Position numbers and translations under genes: made by a program | Assembly: GCA_905209765.1 (NCBI GenBank) | Contig: CAJLUE010000022.1 | Span: 1-24,709 of the forward strand | Source of the DNA: an uncultured Collinsella sp. | GTDB lineage: Bacteria; Actinomycetota; Coriobacteriia; Coriobacteriales; Coriobacteriaceae | DNA: 24,709 nt | Reading direction: 5' to 3' | Shown here: positions 7,357 to 14,441 of the stretch, one piece after another | How positions within the stretch are numbered: position 1 is the stretch's first letter | How the letters are laid out: the number at the start of each line of letters is the position of its first letter | Notes under the pieces: generated by a model | What the model saw: the letters and a program-made list of their open reading frames with translations, nothing else | Databases searched by the model: none | What the model was told of the DNA's origin: nothing

Positions 7357-7737
7357 ATGGCGGTGCAAAGAAGGAATACCAAGCAGCGAAAGCTGGTTCT
7401 TGACGCCGTGCGCCAAAGCTATAGCCATCCCACCGCCGGCGAAATCTACAACGTCGTGCGCGCGCAGGATGACAAAATCAGCCGCGGTACGGTCTACCGC
7501 AATCTCAATCTCTTGGCCGACGCCGGCGAGATCCTCTCCATCAAGACGCCGGGCGGGAGTCGCTTCGATCGCACCATCGAGCCGCATGCGCATATCATCT
7601 GCACCTCGTGCAGCCGCGTTATCGACGTACCGCTCCCCTTCGACGCCCAGCTCGACGCCAAAGCGTCCGAGCAAATCGGCTGGCATGTCACGTCGCACTA
7701 CACCATCTTCGAGGGTCTCTGCCCCGACTGTCGGTAG
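7357..7737 (+). CDS. perR: Fur-family peroxide-stress regulator, PerR type
   Basis: 126 residues with an N-terminal winged helix (HPTAGEIYNVV to GTVYRNLNLL, about residues 24-52) and a C-terminal dimerisation domain. Two cysteine pairs, C82/C85 (CTSC) and C122/C125 (CPDC), form the structural zinc site. The regulatory metal ligands of Bacillus PerR all have counterparts: H24, D71, H77, H79 and D90. An aspartate at the last position is the PerR rather than Fur residue, so I favour a peroxide sensor over an iron or zinc sensor. An AGAGGCGAGG stretch precedes the ATG. Its stop codon overlaps the long inverted repeat at 7735-7817. No peroxidase gene is adjacent; targets are probably elsewhere. 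Confidence 0.85.
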   Translation: MAVQRRNTKQRKLVLDAVRQSYSHPTAGEIYNVVRAQDDKISRGTVYRNLNLLADAGEILSIKTPGGSRFDRTIEPHAHIICTSCSRVIDVPLPFDAQLDAKASEQIGWHVTSHYTIFEGLCPDCR

Positions 7738-7817
7738 ATGTTTGGGACATGCCCGCAAATCTACTTGCCCATCCGCTACAGCAAACAGCACATTTCTAGG
7801 CATGTCCCAAATGTCTA
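7735..7817. repeat. Long inverted repeat between convergent perR and HAD genes
   Basis: The arms TTTGGGACATGCC (7741-7753) and GGCATGTCCCAAA (7799-7811) match perfectly and extend to TAGA/TCTA after a 2-bp mismatch, making 19-nt arms around a 45-nt interior. A second pair, CTACTTGC (7761-7768) and GCAAGTAG (7823-7830), overlaps it. There is no T run. It uses the stop codons of both flanking genes. It could be a bidirectional terminator, a dispersed repeat or a small RNA. Confidence 0.75.
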
Positions 7818-8612
7818 CTCAGCAAGTAGGCGATGCAGCTCTTCTTCGACCGTGCGCACGTAGCGGACGCGGTCGTTAATGCCACGCATAGAGGGGTTGC
7901 AGCTCTCCATCAGATAGGGATGGCCCACGACGTTGAGCATGTCGCGATCGTTCTCATTGTCGCCAAACGCCATCATCTCATCGGGCGAAATACCCAGGGC
8001 ACGACCGTAATCGGCAAGCGCGGAGCCCTTGCCCGAACCGAAACCGATAAAGTCCGTCCATTCGGTTCCCGACGTCATCACGTCGACACGGTCGCTAAAG
8101 AGGCGCTCAAAATGCTCCAGCGCCGCCGGCTGATCCACCTCGGGCGTCTGGAAGGCAATCTTAATGACGTCCTCGTCAATGTCCTCGGGACGGTCGACCA
8201 CCGCCACATCGCAGTGGACCTCATAGCGCAAATGGTCGACGAACGCATCGTTGCCGCTCATGGTGTAGAGGTGTCCCTCACACGAAAGGGTCACGTCGGC
8301 ATGGGGATACGCAGCCACGGCATTCGCGATATCCATAGCAAGGCTACGCTCCATGGAACGCTTGACCACGGCACGCCCCTCGCTCATGACCAGAGCTCCG
8401 TTTTCGCATACATAGGCGAGCTCATCGGCCACCGGGGCAAACAGGTGGCGCAAGCTCGCATATTGACGACCACTCGCCGGCATAAACACGATACCGCGAC
8501 GATGCAGCTCATCGATAAGCTCAAAGGCCTCAGGACGCGGCTCGCGCTCCCCCGGATGCAGCAACGTGCCGTCCAAATCGCATGCAATCAGCTTAATTCC
8601 CTCAAGACCCAT
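7815..8612 (-). CDS. HAD-superfamily hydrolase, Cof type (sugar-phosphatase-like)
   Basis: 265 residues of the Cof/IIB branch of HAD phosphatases, which dephosphorylate sugar phosphates, nucleotides or cofactors such as FMN and PLP. Motif I is DLDGT with nucleophile D12 and acid/base D14, motif II PASGR, motif III the lysine in GSGKGSAL, and motif IV GDNENDRDML. Between motifs II and III lies the alpha/beta cap of the IIB type. ATG 8612 is chosen because GGGGG lies 6 nt upstream and the protein starts just before motif I; a longer frame from 8687 would add 25 unrelated residues. It follows the UreE-like gene by 83 nt on the same strand. The substrate is unknown. Confidence 0.88.
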   Translation of the reverse strand: MGLEGIKLIACDLDGTLLHPGEREPRPEAFELIDELHRRGIVFMPASGRQYASLRHLFAPVADELAYVCENGALVMSEGRAVVKRSMERSLAMDIANAVAAYPHADVTLSCEGHLYTMSGNDAFVDHLRYEVHCDVAVVDRPEDIDEDVIKIAFQTPEVDQPAALEHFERLFSDRVDVMTSGTEWTDFIGFGSGKGSALADYGRALGISPDEMMAFGDNENDRDMLNVVGHPYLMESCNPSMRGINDRVRYVRTVEEELHRLLAE

Positions 8613-8695
8613 ATGCTTCCCCCAAAGCATCTCATCAACAGCAAGACGGACCTTGATTGGTCGCCCCTCAAAGCCCGTCTTGCGCATACGCGCGC

Positions 8696-9274
8696 TTAGC
8701 CGCGCGTCTTTTTTACGATGGTAAAGTCCGGAGCCATGCTAACGACGACCTCCGCCGCACTCGACGCAAAGCGCCGGTCCGTATCGAGTTCACGGGTAAC
8801 CACCGAGAGCCGAACACCCTCGATACCCCGGAGCATGCGGCCCAAAACAGGCTGCACCGGCGTATACATGCGCACGGTATGCTCGTCCGAGTCGCCCCGG
8901 AAGAGCGGCGCATGCATGTTGCCGATCTCCCAGCACGCATGCGCGAGCGCAATCGGATCCATGCGGTCGACTTCGACCAAATAAACCTCGGCGCTGCGCA
9001 GGCGCACGACAACCGCCACGGGCACCACGCCCGAACGGTCAATGGCGAGCACGTCGCCGTCGGCAAGACGACCACCGTCGGTAGCATCCAGCCGAACATC
9101 GATCGTGCACCCCAGCTCCGTCACGCCCGCAAACGCGCATACATCAGCCTGGTCCCAATCGAGCAGTAGCTCATCGACCTCAAAGACACCGCCCAGCTCC
9201 CGGCGAAGCAAAAGCTCATAGGACGGGTCGTTGAGATTTCCGAGGCACGCTGTCGAAACCAGATTTGCAGGCAT
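8696..9274 (-). CDS. UreE-like protein (urease accessory/nickel chaperone related)
   Basis: 192 residues. The segment ALAHACWEIGNMHAPLF (residues 109-125) followed by QPVLGRMLRGIEGVRL resembles the UreE C-terminal domain (HLGNRHxPL, then a helix ending in a hydrophobic strand). The first histidine of HLGNRH is replaced by E116 and the second is kept as H121. The N-terminal ~100 residues are beta-rich, as in UreE. There is no histidine-rich tail. No urease or hydrogenase gene is in the window, so a urease role is doubtful; metal delivery to another protein is possible. It starts 3 nt after the slyD-like stop and has only a weak binding site, so the two are probably translationally coupled. Confidence 0.6.
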   Translation of the reverse strand: MPANLVSTACLGNLNDPSYELLLRRELGGVFEVDELLLDWDQADVCAFAGVTELGCTIDVRLDATDGGRLADGDVLAIDRSGVVPVAVVVRLRSAEVYLVEVDRMDPIALAHACWEIGNMHAPLFRGDSDEHTVRMYTPVQPVLGRMLRGIEGVRLSVVTRELDTDRRFASSAAEVVVSMAPDFTIVKKTRG

Positions 9275-9277
9275 AGC

Positions 9278-9706
9278 CTAACCCTCGACCTCGACGAGCT
9301 CGATATCAAAGTTGAGGTCCTTACCGGCCAGCTCGTGGTTGGCGTCGAGCGTCACGGCCTCGGGCGTCACGTCAATGACGACGGCGGGGACAGGCATGCC
9401 GCTCGGCGTGGACAGGAAGAGCTTCATGCCCTTCTCGATCTGCTCGATGTTGGGAACCTGCTCGGCCGGGAAGGTCAGGACCATCTCGGGATTGTGCTCG
9501 CCGTAGGCATCGGCAGCAGGAATGTGCACGGTCTTCTTCTCGCCCACCTGCATGTCGACAACAGCGGCGTCGAAGCCCTTGATCATCTGACCGGCGCCGC
9601 AGGTGAACTCCAGCGGCTCGCCGCGATCGTAGGAGCTATCGAACTGCGTGCCGTCATCGAGCGTGCCGCGATAATGGGTCTTAACCTTCTTGCCCTGGTT
9701 GGACAT
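9278..9706 (-). CDS. slyD: FKBP-type peptidyl-prolyl isomerase, SlyD-like
   Basis: 142 residues. An FKBP domain split in SlyD fashion: residues 1-68 (VKTHYRGTLDDG, GQMIKGFDAAVVDMQVGEK), an inserted flap domain (about 70-121, YGEHNPEMVLTFPAEQV) and a return strand with NHELAGKDLNFDIELVEV. It should catalyse proline isomerisation and act as a folding chaperone in the cytosol. The histidine/cysteine-rich C-terminal tail that gives E. coli SlyD its nickel binding is absent. ATG 9706 follows GGAGG by 5 nt; the longer frame to 9736 is unlikely. It is the first gene of a run with the UreE-like and HAD genes. SlyD is known to work with nickel-insertion chaperones, which makes the neighbour notable. 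Confidence 0.88.
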   Translation of the reverse strand: MSNQGKKVKTHYRGTLDDGTQFDSSYDRGEPLEFTCGAGQMIKGFDAAVVDMQVGEKKTVHIPAADAYGEHNPEMVLTFPAEQVPNIEQIEKGMKLFLSTPSGMPVPAVVIDVTPEAVTLDANHELAGKDLNFDIELVEVEG

Positions 9707-9826
9707 GGTAACCTCCGTAATAAGGGCGGCGCACAACGCGGGCCGCCATGAACATATGGCGCTAACTATACCCTAGTCATACAATTCAATGACAGTTTGC
9801 AAAGAAACGCTGCAACCGGAGGAACC
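9707..9826. promoter_or_regulatory. Divergent promoter region of slyD and the dipeptidase
   Basis: 120 nt. TATAGT on the minus strand (9769-9764) is a possible -10 for slyD, and TACAAT on the plus strand (9779-9784) a possible -10 for the dipeptidase. Neither has a good -35 at 17 nt. The two would lie close together, so competition is possible. Confidence 0.35.
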
Positions 9827-10840
9827 ATGGCATATCCCGTATTTGACCTACACTGCGACACCGCTGACCGCATCGGCTGGGCCACACTCGATCTCGACCT
9901 GCGCTTTACCGCAGGCACCGACGGTTATTTCCCCGGCGACGAAACGCATCCGCAAGATTTCGATCTCATCGAGGGCAACGCCTGCGCCATCTCGCTCGCA
10001 AAGATCGGCAACACGCCGTGGGCACAGTGCTTCGCCACGTTTGTCCCCGACGAGATTCCCACCGCCCACGCCGCGCGCTTCCAGGCGCAAATCATGGCGC
10101 ATATGAGCGGCCAGGCCATGCTCAACCACGACCGCATGGTCAACGTACGCAGCGCCGCAGACATTCGCCCCGCGCTCAAGGACGGCAAGGTCGCTTGCAT
10201 CCACACCATCGAAAACGCCACGTTCTTTGCCGAGGACCCCGCGCTGATCGAGGTGCTCAAGAGCTTGGGCGTGCTTATGTCGTCACTCAGCTGGAACGCG
10301 CAGGGACCGCTCGCGAGCGGGCACGATACCCACGCCGGCCTCACCGCTGCCGGCATCGAGGCACTTACGCAGATGGAGCACGCCGGCATGGTACTCGACG
10401 TCTCCCACCTCAACGATGAGTGCTTTGACGAGGTTGTCGCCCACGCCACGCGCCCCTTCGTCGCCAGCCACTCCAACTCCCGCACCGTCTGCGGCGTCAA
10501 GCGCAACCTCACCGACGACCAGTTCCGCACCATTCGCGACATGGGCGGTATCGTCGGCCTCAACTACTGCAGCGAGTTCCTTTCCAACGACGCAACCGAC
10601 AAGACCGCCGCAGACGTCACCTTCGACCAGCTGGCGGCACATATCGAGCACTGGCTCGACCTGGGCGGCGAGGACGCCATCGCACTCGGCGGCGACTGGG
10701 ACGGTGCCACGGTGCCCGCTTTCCTCTCCGATGCCAGCAAGATGCCCGAGTTCCAGAACATGCTTTCCAAGCACTTTGGCAAGACCGTGATGCAGAAGCT
10801 CTGCAGCGACAACGCGCTTGCCTTCTTTGAGCGTTATTAA
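9827..10840 (+). CDS. Membrane dipeptidase family (M19 / renal dipeptidase) enzyme
   Basis: 337 residues with the amidohydrolase TIM barrel of family M19. Zinc ligands are visible in order: H9 and D11 (DLHCDT), bridging E129 (HTIENATF), H194 (LDVSHLND) and H215 (ASHSNSR). D-specific features such as GGDWDGA near the end match the family, which cleaves dipeptides, often with a D-residue at the C-terminal side. No signal peptide is present, so it acts in the cytosol, plausibly in peptide use or cell-wall peptide recycling. CGGAGGA directly upstream fixes ATG 9827. A strong hairpin follows at 10857-10892. Confidence 0.9.
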   Translation: MAYPVFDLHCDTADRIGWATLDLDLRFTAGTDGYFPGDETHPQDFDLIEGNACAISLAKIGNTPWAQCFATFVPDEIPTAHAARFQAQIMAHMSGQAMLNHDRMVNVRSAADIRPALKDGKVACIHTIENATFFAEDPALIEVLKSLGVLMSSLSWNAQGPLASGHDTHAGLTAAGIEALTQMEHAGMVLDVSHLNDECFDEVVAHATRPFVASHSNSRTVCGVKRNLTDDQFRTIRDMGGIVGLNYCSEFLSNDATDKTAADVTFDQLAAHIEHWLDLGGEDAIALGGDWDGATVPAFLSDASKMPEFQNMLSKHFGKTVMQKLCSDNALAFFERY

Positions 10841-10856
10841 TTTCACATCCCTTGAG

Positions 10857-10892
10857 CGGGCCGGTATGACGAACGGTCGACATGCCGGCCCG
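10857..10892 (+). terminator. Stem-loop after the dipeptidase gene
   Basis: CGGGCCGGTATG (10857-10868) pairs with CATGCCGGCCCG (10881-10892) with one G-T pair. It follows the dipeptidase stop by 16 nt but has no T run (TCCCC follows). It may terminate weakly or stabilise the transcript while the next gene is co-transcribed. Confidence 0.5.
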
Positions 10893-10914
10893 TCCCCAAT
10901 CTGAAGGACCGCTT

Positions 10915-11691
10915 TTGACGCAGCAGTTTACGATTTCCGTATCCCGACCGGATGGCACATCCATCCCCGTCGTCGTTACCAAAAAGCGCGTCAAGAACTT
11001 CAACCTACGCGTCACATCGAGCGGTGAGGTCCACGCCAGCGCACCGCTCGGCGCCAGCCGCGAGCGTATCGAAGCGTTTGTGAAGCGCAACAGCACCTGG
11101 ATTATCAGCCGGCTTGCCCAGCGCGAGCAGCGTCAGGCGACGGCACGAGAGCCGCTCAGCCCCTCGTCCATCATTGCACTTTGGGGCAAGCCCATCACGG
11201 TACAAGATGCGCTCGATCACAACTTTACATCACCCGCACCGCGGCCCAAGCAGGCCACCTTCGCAAGTTTTATGGGCGCCGACAAATCGAACGAACGCCC
11301 ACAGGCCGAGCGGCGCGCAATCCTCGACGGCCTGACGCCCGATGAGCTCCAGACCCGCATCGACCAGCTCTATACGTCCGAAGTCACATCGGCGCTGCGC
11401 GATATGGTGCACGCATACGAAATCTCAATGGGTGTCACCGTGGCCCGTGTCTCCGTGCGCAGCATGAAAACGCGCTGGGGCTCATGCACGCCCAAATCCG
11501 GTGCCGTTCGCATCGCACGCGAACTTGCCGCCTATCCCATCGAGTGTCTCGACATGGTTGTCGCCCACGAGCTCGTCCACCTGCTCGAGCCAAGCCACAA
11601 TCAGCGGTTTCACGCCCTGCTCGACACGTACTGTCCCAACAATAGAGCTCTGTCGCAGCGGCTCAAGCAGCCGCCCCTCAACAAGCTCTAG
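10915..11691 (+). CDS. YgjP-like zinc metallopeptidase (DUF45, M48-related)
   Basis: 258 residues. The catalytic signature HELVH is H218-E219-x-x-H222, with H228 in PSHNQRFH as the likely third zinc ligand, and the preceding MKTRWGSC (184-191) is characteristic of the YgjP family. The N-terminal part (VVTKKRVKNFNLRVTSSGEVHASAP) matches the family's beta-rich start. A segment around residues 95-150 is longer and more polar than usual. The physiological substrate of this family is not established. TTG 10915 is chosen as start because AAGGA (10904-10908) lies 6 nt upstream; an ATG at 10882 lies inside the preceding hairpin with no binding site. Its stop is only 6 nt from the end of the convergent folB gene. 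Confidence 0.82.
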   Translation: MTQQFTISVSRPDGTSIPVVVTKKRVKNFNLRVTSSGEVHASAPLGASRERIEAFVKRNSTWIISRLAQREQRQATAREPLSPSSIIALWGKPITVQDALDHNFTSPAPRPKQATFASFMGADKSNERPQAERRAILDGLTPDELQTRIDQLYTSEVTSALRDMVHAYEISMGVTVARVSVRSMKTRWGSCTPKSGAVRIARELAAYPIECLDMVVAHELVHLLEPSHNQRFHALLDTYCPNNRALSQRLKQPPLNKL

Positions 11692-11697
11692 CGTCGA

Positions 11698-12183
11698 CTA
11701 GCGCACGCGCTCGATCTCGACGCCGCAGCTTGCCAGGGGAAGACCGACGGGAGCCCAAGGCTTATCGAGCTTAACACGCACGCCAAGCAGCAAGGGGTAA
11801 CGACGCAGCAGCATCTGGGCCACACCCTCGGCTGCCGCCTCGATGAGTTTAAACGTATGCTCGCGCAGATATCCGTCGACATCGTGGCACACCGAGCCGT
11901 AGTCAATCGAGGCGTCCAGGTTATCGTGCTCCCCCGCTGCACGCAGGTCGGCATAGAGCACCAAGGACACGATGAACTTCTGGCCCAGCGCGTTCTCCTC
12001 GGGATACACGCCGTGGTTGGCAAAGACCTCGAGACCGTCGATAGTAATGCGGTCGGCATGGCGCAGATCGTCATAGCTCACGTGGGGCACCGCCGTTGCG
12101 GTGGATATTTCGCCCCTTCCACGGCGTGCGAGCTCGGCACCTTCAGTCTTGGTTGCATTCTCGGGCAGTTTTTTGTTACTCAT
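11698..12183 (-). CDS. folB: Dihydroneopterin aldolase
   Basis: 161 residues. Converts 7,8-dihydroneopterin to 6-hydroxymethyl-7,8-dihydropterin and glycolaldehyde in folate synthesis; normally a cytosolic octamer of about 120-residue subunits. The domain starts near residue 44 (ADRITIDGLEVFANHGVYPEE is the classical opening; key part FANHGVYPEE), with the conserved glutamate there and the conserved lysine in VKLDKPWAP. Residues 1-43 are an extra polar extension. GGAG 9 nt upstream supports ATG 12183, but a start nearer the domain cannot be excluded. It is 43 nt downstream of the HD hydrolase gene and in the same direction as folE, forming a small pterin operon. Confidence 0.88.
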   Translation of the reverse strand: MSNKKLPENATKTEGAELARRGRGEISTATAVPHVSYDDLRHADRITIDGLEVFANHGVYPEENALGQKFIVSLVLYADLRAAGEHDNLDASIDYGSVCHDVDGYLREHTFKLIEAAAEGVAQMLLRRYPLLLGVRVKLDKPWAPVGLPLASCGVEIERVR

Positions 12184-12226
12184 CGCGATCGTCTCCTTCG
12201 TTTAGAACCCCGACCGCGCAAACTAA

Positions 12227-12808
12227 CTACACGCGAATCGACAGGTTCTTTTTATCGTCGCTCCAGTTGCAAGCATTGCGCGCGGGGCATGCAAAGCAGG
12301 CGCGCGACGCTTTGTCGGCTGCGTAGAGCAGACGCTCAAGCGGTTGGCTGTTCACGCGCAGCTTTCGATGGCCCAGAATGGCCGTCTTAATGGCTGCGGC
12401 ATCGGCCGGCTCAAACGCCACGTCACCGGGCATGCCGCCGAGAATCGCATCAGCGACGCGTTCGCTTGCAACATCATGGGATATACCCGATTCGCACTGT
12501 TCATCTTTGCCGATATCGTGAAGAAGTGCCGTGGCGTAGATGACCTCGCGGTCAAATTCGAGATCTTCCTCGAGATTCTTAATCCACATAATACGAGCGA
12601 CATCCAGCAGGTGGTCAATACCGTGGCGGCAGAAGATGCGCCCCGATTCCAACTGTGCAATGTTGCCCAGGTGCCGCCGGAACAGGCCATTGGCACAGAT
12701 GTAATCGATACGAGGCATGACGCCAAAAGGCGCCAGGCCCGAAGCCATAAAACCGCGACGCGACGTCCCCTCATCGGTCTTCGATGTAAAGTCGTTGACG
12801 ACCCTCAT
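12227..12808 (-). CDS. HD-domain phosphohydrolase with C-terminal cysteine motif
   Basis: 193 residues. The metal site of the HD superfamily is visible: H62/H66 region (RHGIDH), H97-D98 in LLHDIGK, and H111-D112. Near the end C171-x2-C174-x5-C180 (CFACPARNACNW) forms a compact cysteine motif that could bind zinc or an iron-sulfur centre. ATG 12808 lies 1 nt after the folE stop, so translation is coupled to folE, and folB follows. HD enzymes hydrolyse phosphate esters; in archaeal pterin synthesis the HD protein MptB opens a cyclic neopterin phosphate. I infer that this protein may remove phosphate from dihydroneopterin triphosphate, the step between FolE and FolB. A nucleotidase role is an alternative. 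Confidence 0.8.
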   Translation of the reverse strand: MRVVNDFTSKTDEGTSRRGFMASGLAPFGVMPRIDYICANGLFRRHLGNIAQLESGRIFCRHGIDHLLDVARIMWIKNLEEDLEFDREVIYATALLHDIGKDEQCESGISHDVASERVADAILGGMPGDVAFEPADAAAIKTAILGHRKLRVNSQPLERLLYAADKASRACFACPARNACNWSDDKKNLSIRV

Positions 12809-12809
12809 G

Positions 12810-13367
12810 CTAACGGCCCAGCATCCTAAAGAACCGCTCCTCGAGCGCGGGATCGGCCTCAAAGACGCCGCGACGAGCGAGCGTCACGGTCTTGGTGCCA
12901 GGCTTTTGCACGCCGCGCATGGTCATGCACATATGTTCAGCTTCCATGAGCACAATCGCTCCCTGGGGAGCGAGATACTCCATGAGGGCATCGGCAACCT
13001 GTGCACACAGCTGCTCCTGCAGCTGCAGACGACGGGCATAGACCTCTACCGTGCGGGCAAGCTTAGAAAGCCCCGCGACACGGCCGTTGGGGATATAACC
13101 AATGGCAGCCTTGCCGTAAAACGGCAGCAGATGATGCTCGCACAGCGAGTAAAACGTGATGTCGCGCTCGATAACCAAATCGTTCGAAGCGACGGCAAAG
13201 GTTTTGGACAGGTGCTCCTCGGCACTCTGGTCCATACCGCCGGCAATCTCGCCATACATACGGGCAACGCGCGCCGGGGTCTCCAGCAGGCCCTCACGAG
13301 TTGGGTCCTCGCCTATACCTTCAAGCAGCAGCTTAATGGCAGTCTCGACTTTTTCCTGATCGACCAT
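12810..13367 (-). CDS. folE: GTP cyclohydrolase I
   Basis: 185 residues; converts GTP to 7,8-dihydroneopterin triphosphate, the first step of folate (and some other pterin) synthesis. The catalytic zinc ligands are C76 and H79 (SLCEHHLLPF) and C147 (AEHMCMTMRG). The substrate loop GLSKLAR and the QEQLCAQVADAL helix are also in place, so it is the classical type IA enzyme. AGTGAGG upstream of ATG 13367 serves as binding site. It heads a folE-HD-folB run. nrdG lies 67 nt upstream on the same strand, with no clear terminator between, so read-through from the reductase genes is possible. Confidence 0.95.
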   Translation of the reverse strand: MVDQEKVETAIKLLLEGIGEDPTREGLLETPARVARMYGEIAGGMDQSAEEHLSKTFAVASNDLVIERDITFYSLCEHHLLPFYGKAAIGYIPNGRVAGLSKLARTVEVYARRLQLQEQLCAQVADALMEYLAPQGAIVLMEAEHMCMTMRGVQKPGTKTVTLARRGVFEADPALEERFFRMLGR

Positions 13368-13434
13368 CTGGGCCTCACTTTTTTCGATTTCGCGTTCGCG
13401 CTATGGTACCACGCCGGCACGCAACCTCTGCCAG

Positions 13435-14016
13435 CTACATAGTATGGGTCGAATAGACCGGATCGTCCCGCCAAAGCTCCACAGCATCGCAAAGCGAAAC
13501 GCCCTCACGTGCAGCACGAGCGCGCGTGGCGTTCATGTCGATCACGCGCTGATTGCTCGAGCCCCTAAAGCGCAACGAGATATCGTACAGATCCTGAACG
13601 AACGGGCCGTCCACCAACATGTCGAGGCAGGCCAGGATACGGTCCGTCACCTCGGTATGATGACGGCCACCCGGCATAAGCTCCTCGAGCACGTCACCGG
13701 TAAAGCACCAAATGGTCTTGCCCGACCCAGCAGGATAGGCCGCACGCACGCGCTCGATAAAGTCAACAAGCCCCGCCTGATTCTCGGGCTCCATAGGCTC
13801 GCCACCCAGAATCGTCAGGCCATCGATAAAGGGATGATCGAGACTCTCGATAATCTTATCCTCGACGGCGCGATCGAACGGCTCGCCCGCAGCAAAGTCC
13901 CACGCGACAGAGTTAAAGCAATTCTTGCACCCACGACGGCACCCGCTCACAAACAGAGAAGTACGAACGCCTTCACCATCAGCAATATCGAAATACTTAA
14001 TGTTCGCGTAGTTCAT
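13435..14016 (-). CDS. nrdG: Anaerobic ribonucleotide reductase activating protein
   Basis: 193 residues; radical SAM enzyme that installs the glycyl radical on NrdD. The [4Fe-4S] cysteines are C26, C30 and C33 (CRRGCKNC), and GGEPM is the SAM-binding turn. The protein has the short, incomplete radical SAM barrel usual for NrdG. ATG 14016 is preferred: GGGAG (14029-14025) lies 8 nt upstream and the family start NYANIKYFDIADGEGVRTS follows immediately; the longer frame to 14172 would read through a 16-bp inverted repeat. It is separated from nrdD by 425 nt filled with repeats, much longer than usual for this gene pair. Confidence 0.93.
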   Translation of the reverse strand: MNYANIKYFDIADGEGVRTSLFVSGCRRGCKNCFNSVAWDFAAGEPFDRAVEDKIIESLDHPFIDGLTILGGEPMEPENQAGLVDFIERVRAAYPAGSGKTIWCFTGDVLEELMPGGRHHTEVTDRILACLDMLVDGPFVQDLYDISLRFRGSSNQRVIDMNATRARAAREGVSLCDAVELWRDDPVYSTHTM

Positions 14017-14031
14017 AAGTAACTCTCCCGG

Positions 14032-14115
14032 GAGGCCGGGACATATCTTCCCGTCCTCAAACATTCTCGGCCTTCGGCCTGCGAAACTGCGGGCGGGACG
14101 ATATGTCCCGGCCTC
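14032..14115. repeat. Perfect 16-bp inverted repeat directly upstream of nrdG
   Basis: GAGGCCGGGACATATC (14032-14047) and GATATGTCCCGGCCTC (14100-14115) are exact complements around a 52-nt interior. Inside, CCCGTCC and GGGCGGG add near-complementary pairing, and CGGCCTTCGGCC forms a small loop. The element ends 3 nt from the nrdG ribosome binding site. No T run. Confidence 0.8.
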
Positions 14116-14180
14116 ATGCAAAGGGTAACTCAATGAACGAAGCGAACATCGAGCATAGGGTTCGAGGTCCAATAAATACT

Positions 14181-14228
14181 CAGCTGCAGCTCAACCGCCA
14201 TCGCAAGTAAATCGCAGCTGCAGCTCAA
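14181..14228. repeat. Direct repeat in the nrdD-nrdG gap
   Basis: CAGCTGCAGCTCAA occurs at 14181-14194 and again, exactly, at 14215-14228, a 34-nt period. Each copy contains the palindrome CAGCTG. The surrounding stretch 14116-14293 shows no gene I can support; it may be a protein-binding site pair or the remains of an insertion. Confidence 0.6.
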
Positions 14229-14293
14229 ATTATTTCCGCTAAGAACTTCGAGGAGTGAGCAGACCGCATGCCGCATCTCAGCTACATCAACTT

Positions 14294-14430
14294 GGCTGCC
14301 CGTAGCGAGGCCCCGGACCTTTGCTCGATATGAGTTCCGCACGAACAGGAGGCGCCAGTGGCGCCTCCGTCGTGAGCCAGGACTGTCCGAAATAGCGAGT
14401 AAAGGTCCGGGGCCTCGCTACGGGGCAGCC
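14294..14430. repeat. Large structured inverted-repeat element next to nrdD
   Basis: Arms of 34-35 nt (14294-14327 and 14396-14430) are complementary except for one extra base and one substitution. At the centre GGAGGCGCC (14348-14356) pairs with GGCGCCTCC (14360-14368), and CACGA/TCGTG-type pairing links the two levels, so nearly the whole 137 nt could fold into one rod. It begins 12 nt after the nrdD stop. There is no T run, and its length far exceeds a terminator. Confidence 0.8.
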
Positions 14431-14441
14431 TGGGATGGTTA

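Noticed and set aside
8688..8714. ACGCGCG/CGCGCGT stem followed by CTTTTTT on the plus strand
   Set aside because: It looks like a terminator, but there is no plus-strand gene upstream; the T run is the complement of the Lys codons at the end of the UreE-like gene, so it is probably incidental.
14130..14342. 70-codon frame on the minus strand in the nrdD-nrdG gap
   Set aside because: It begins inside the large inverted repeat, has no binding site and no recognisable domain.
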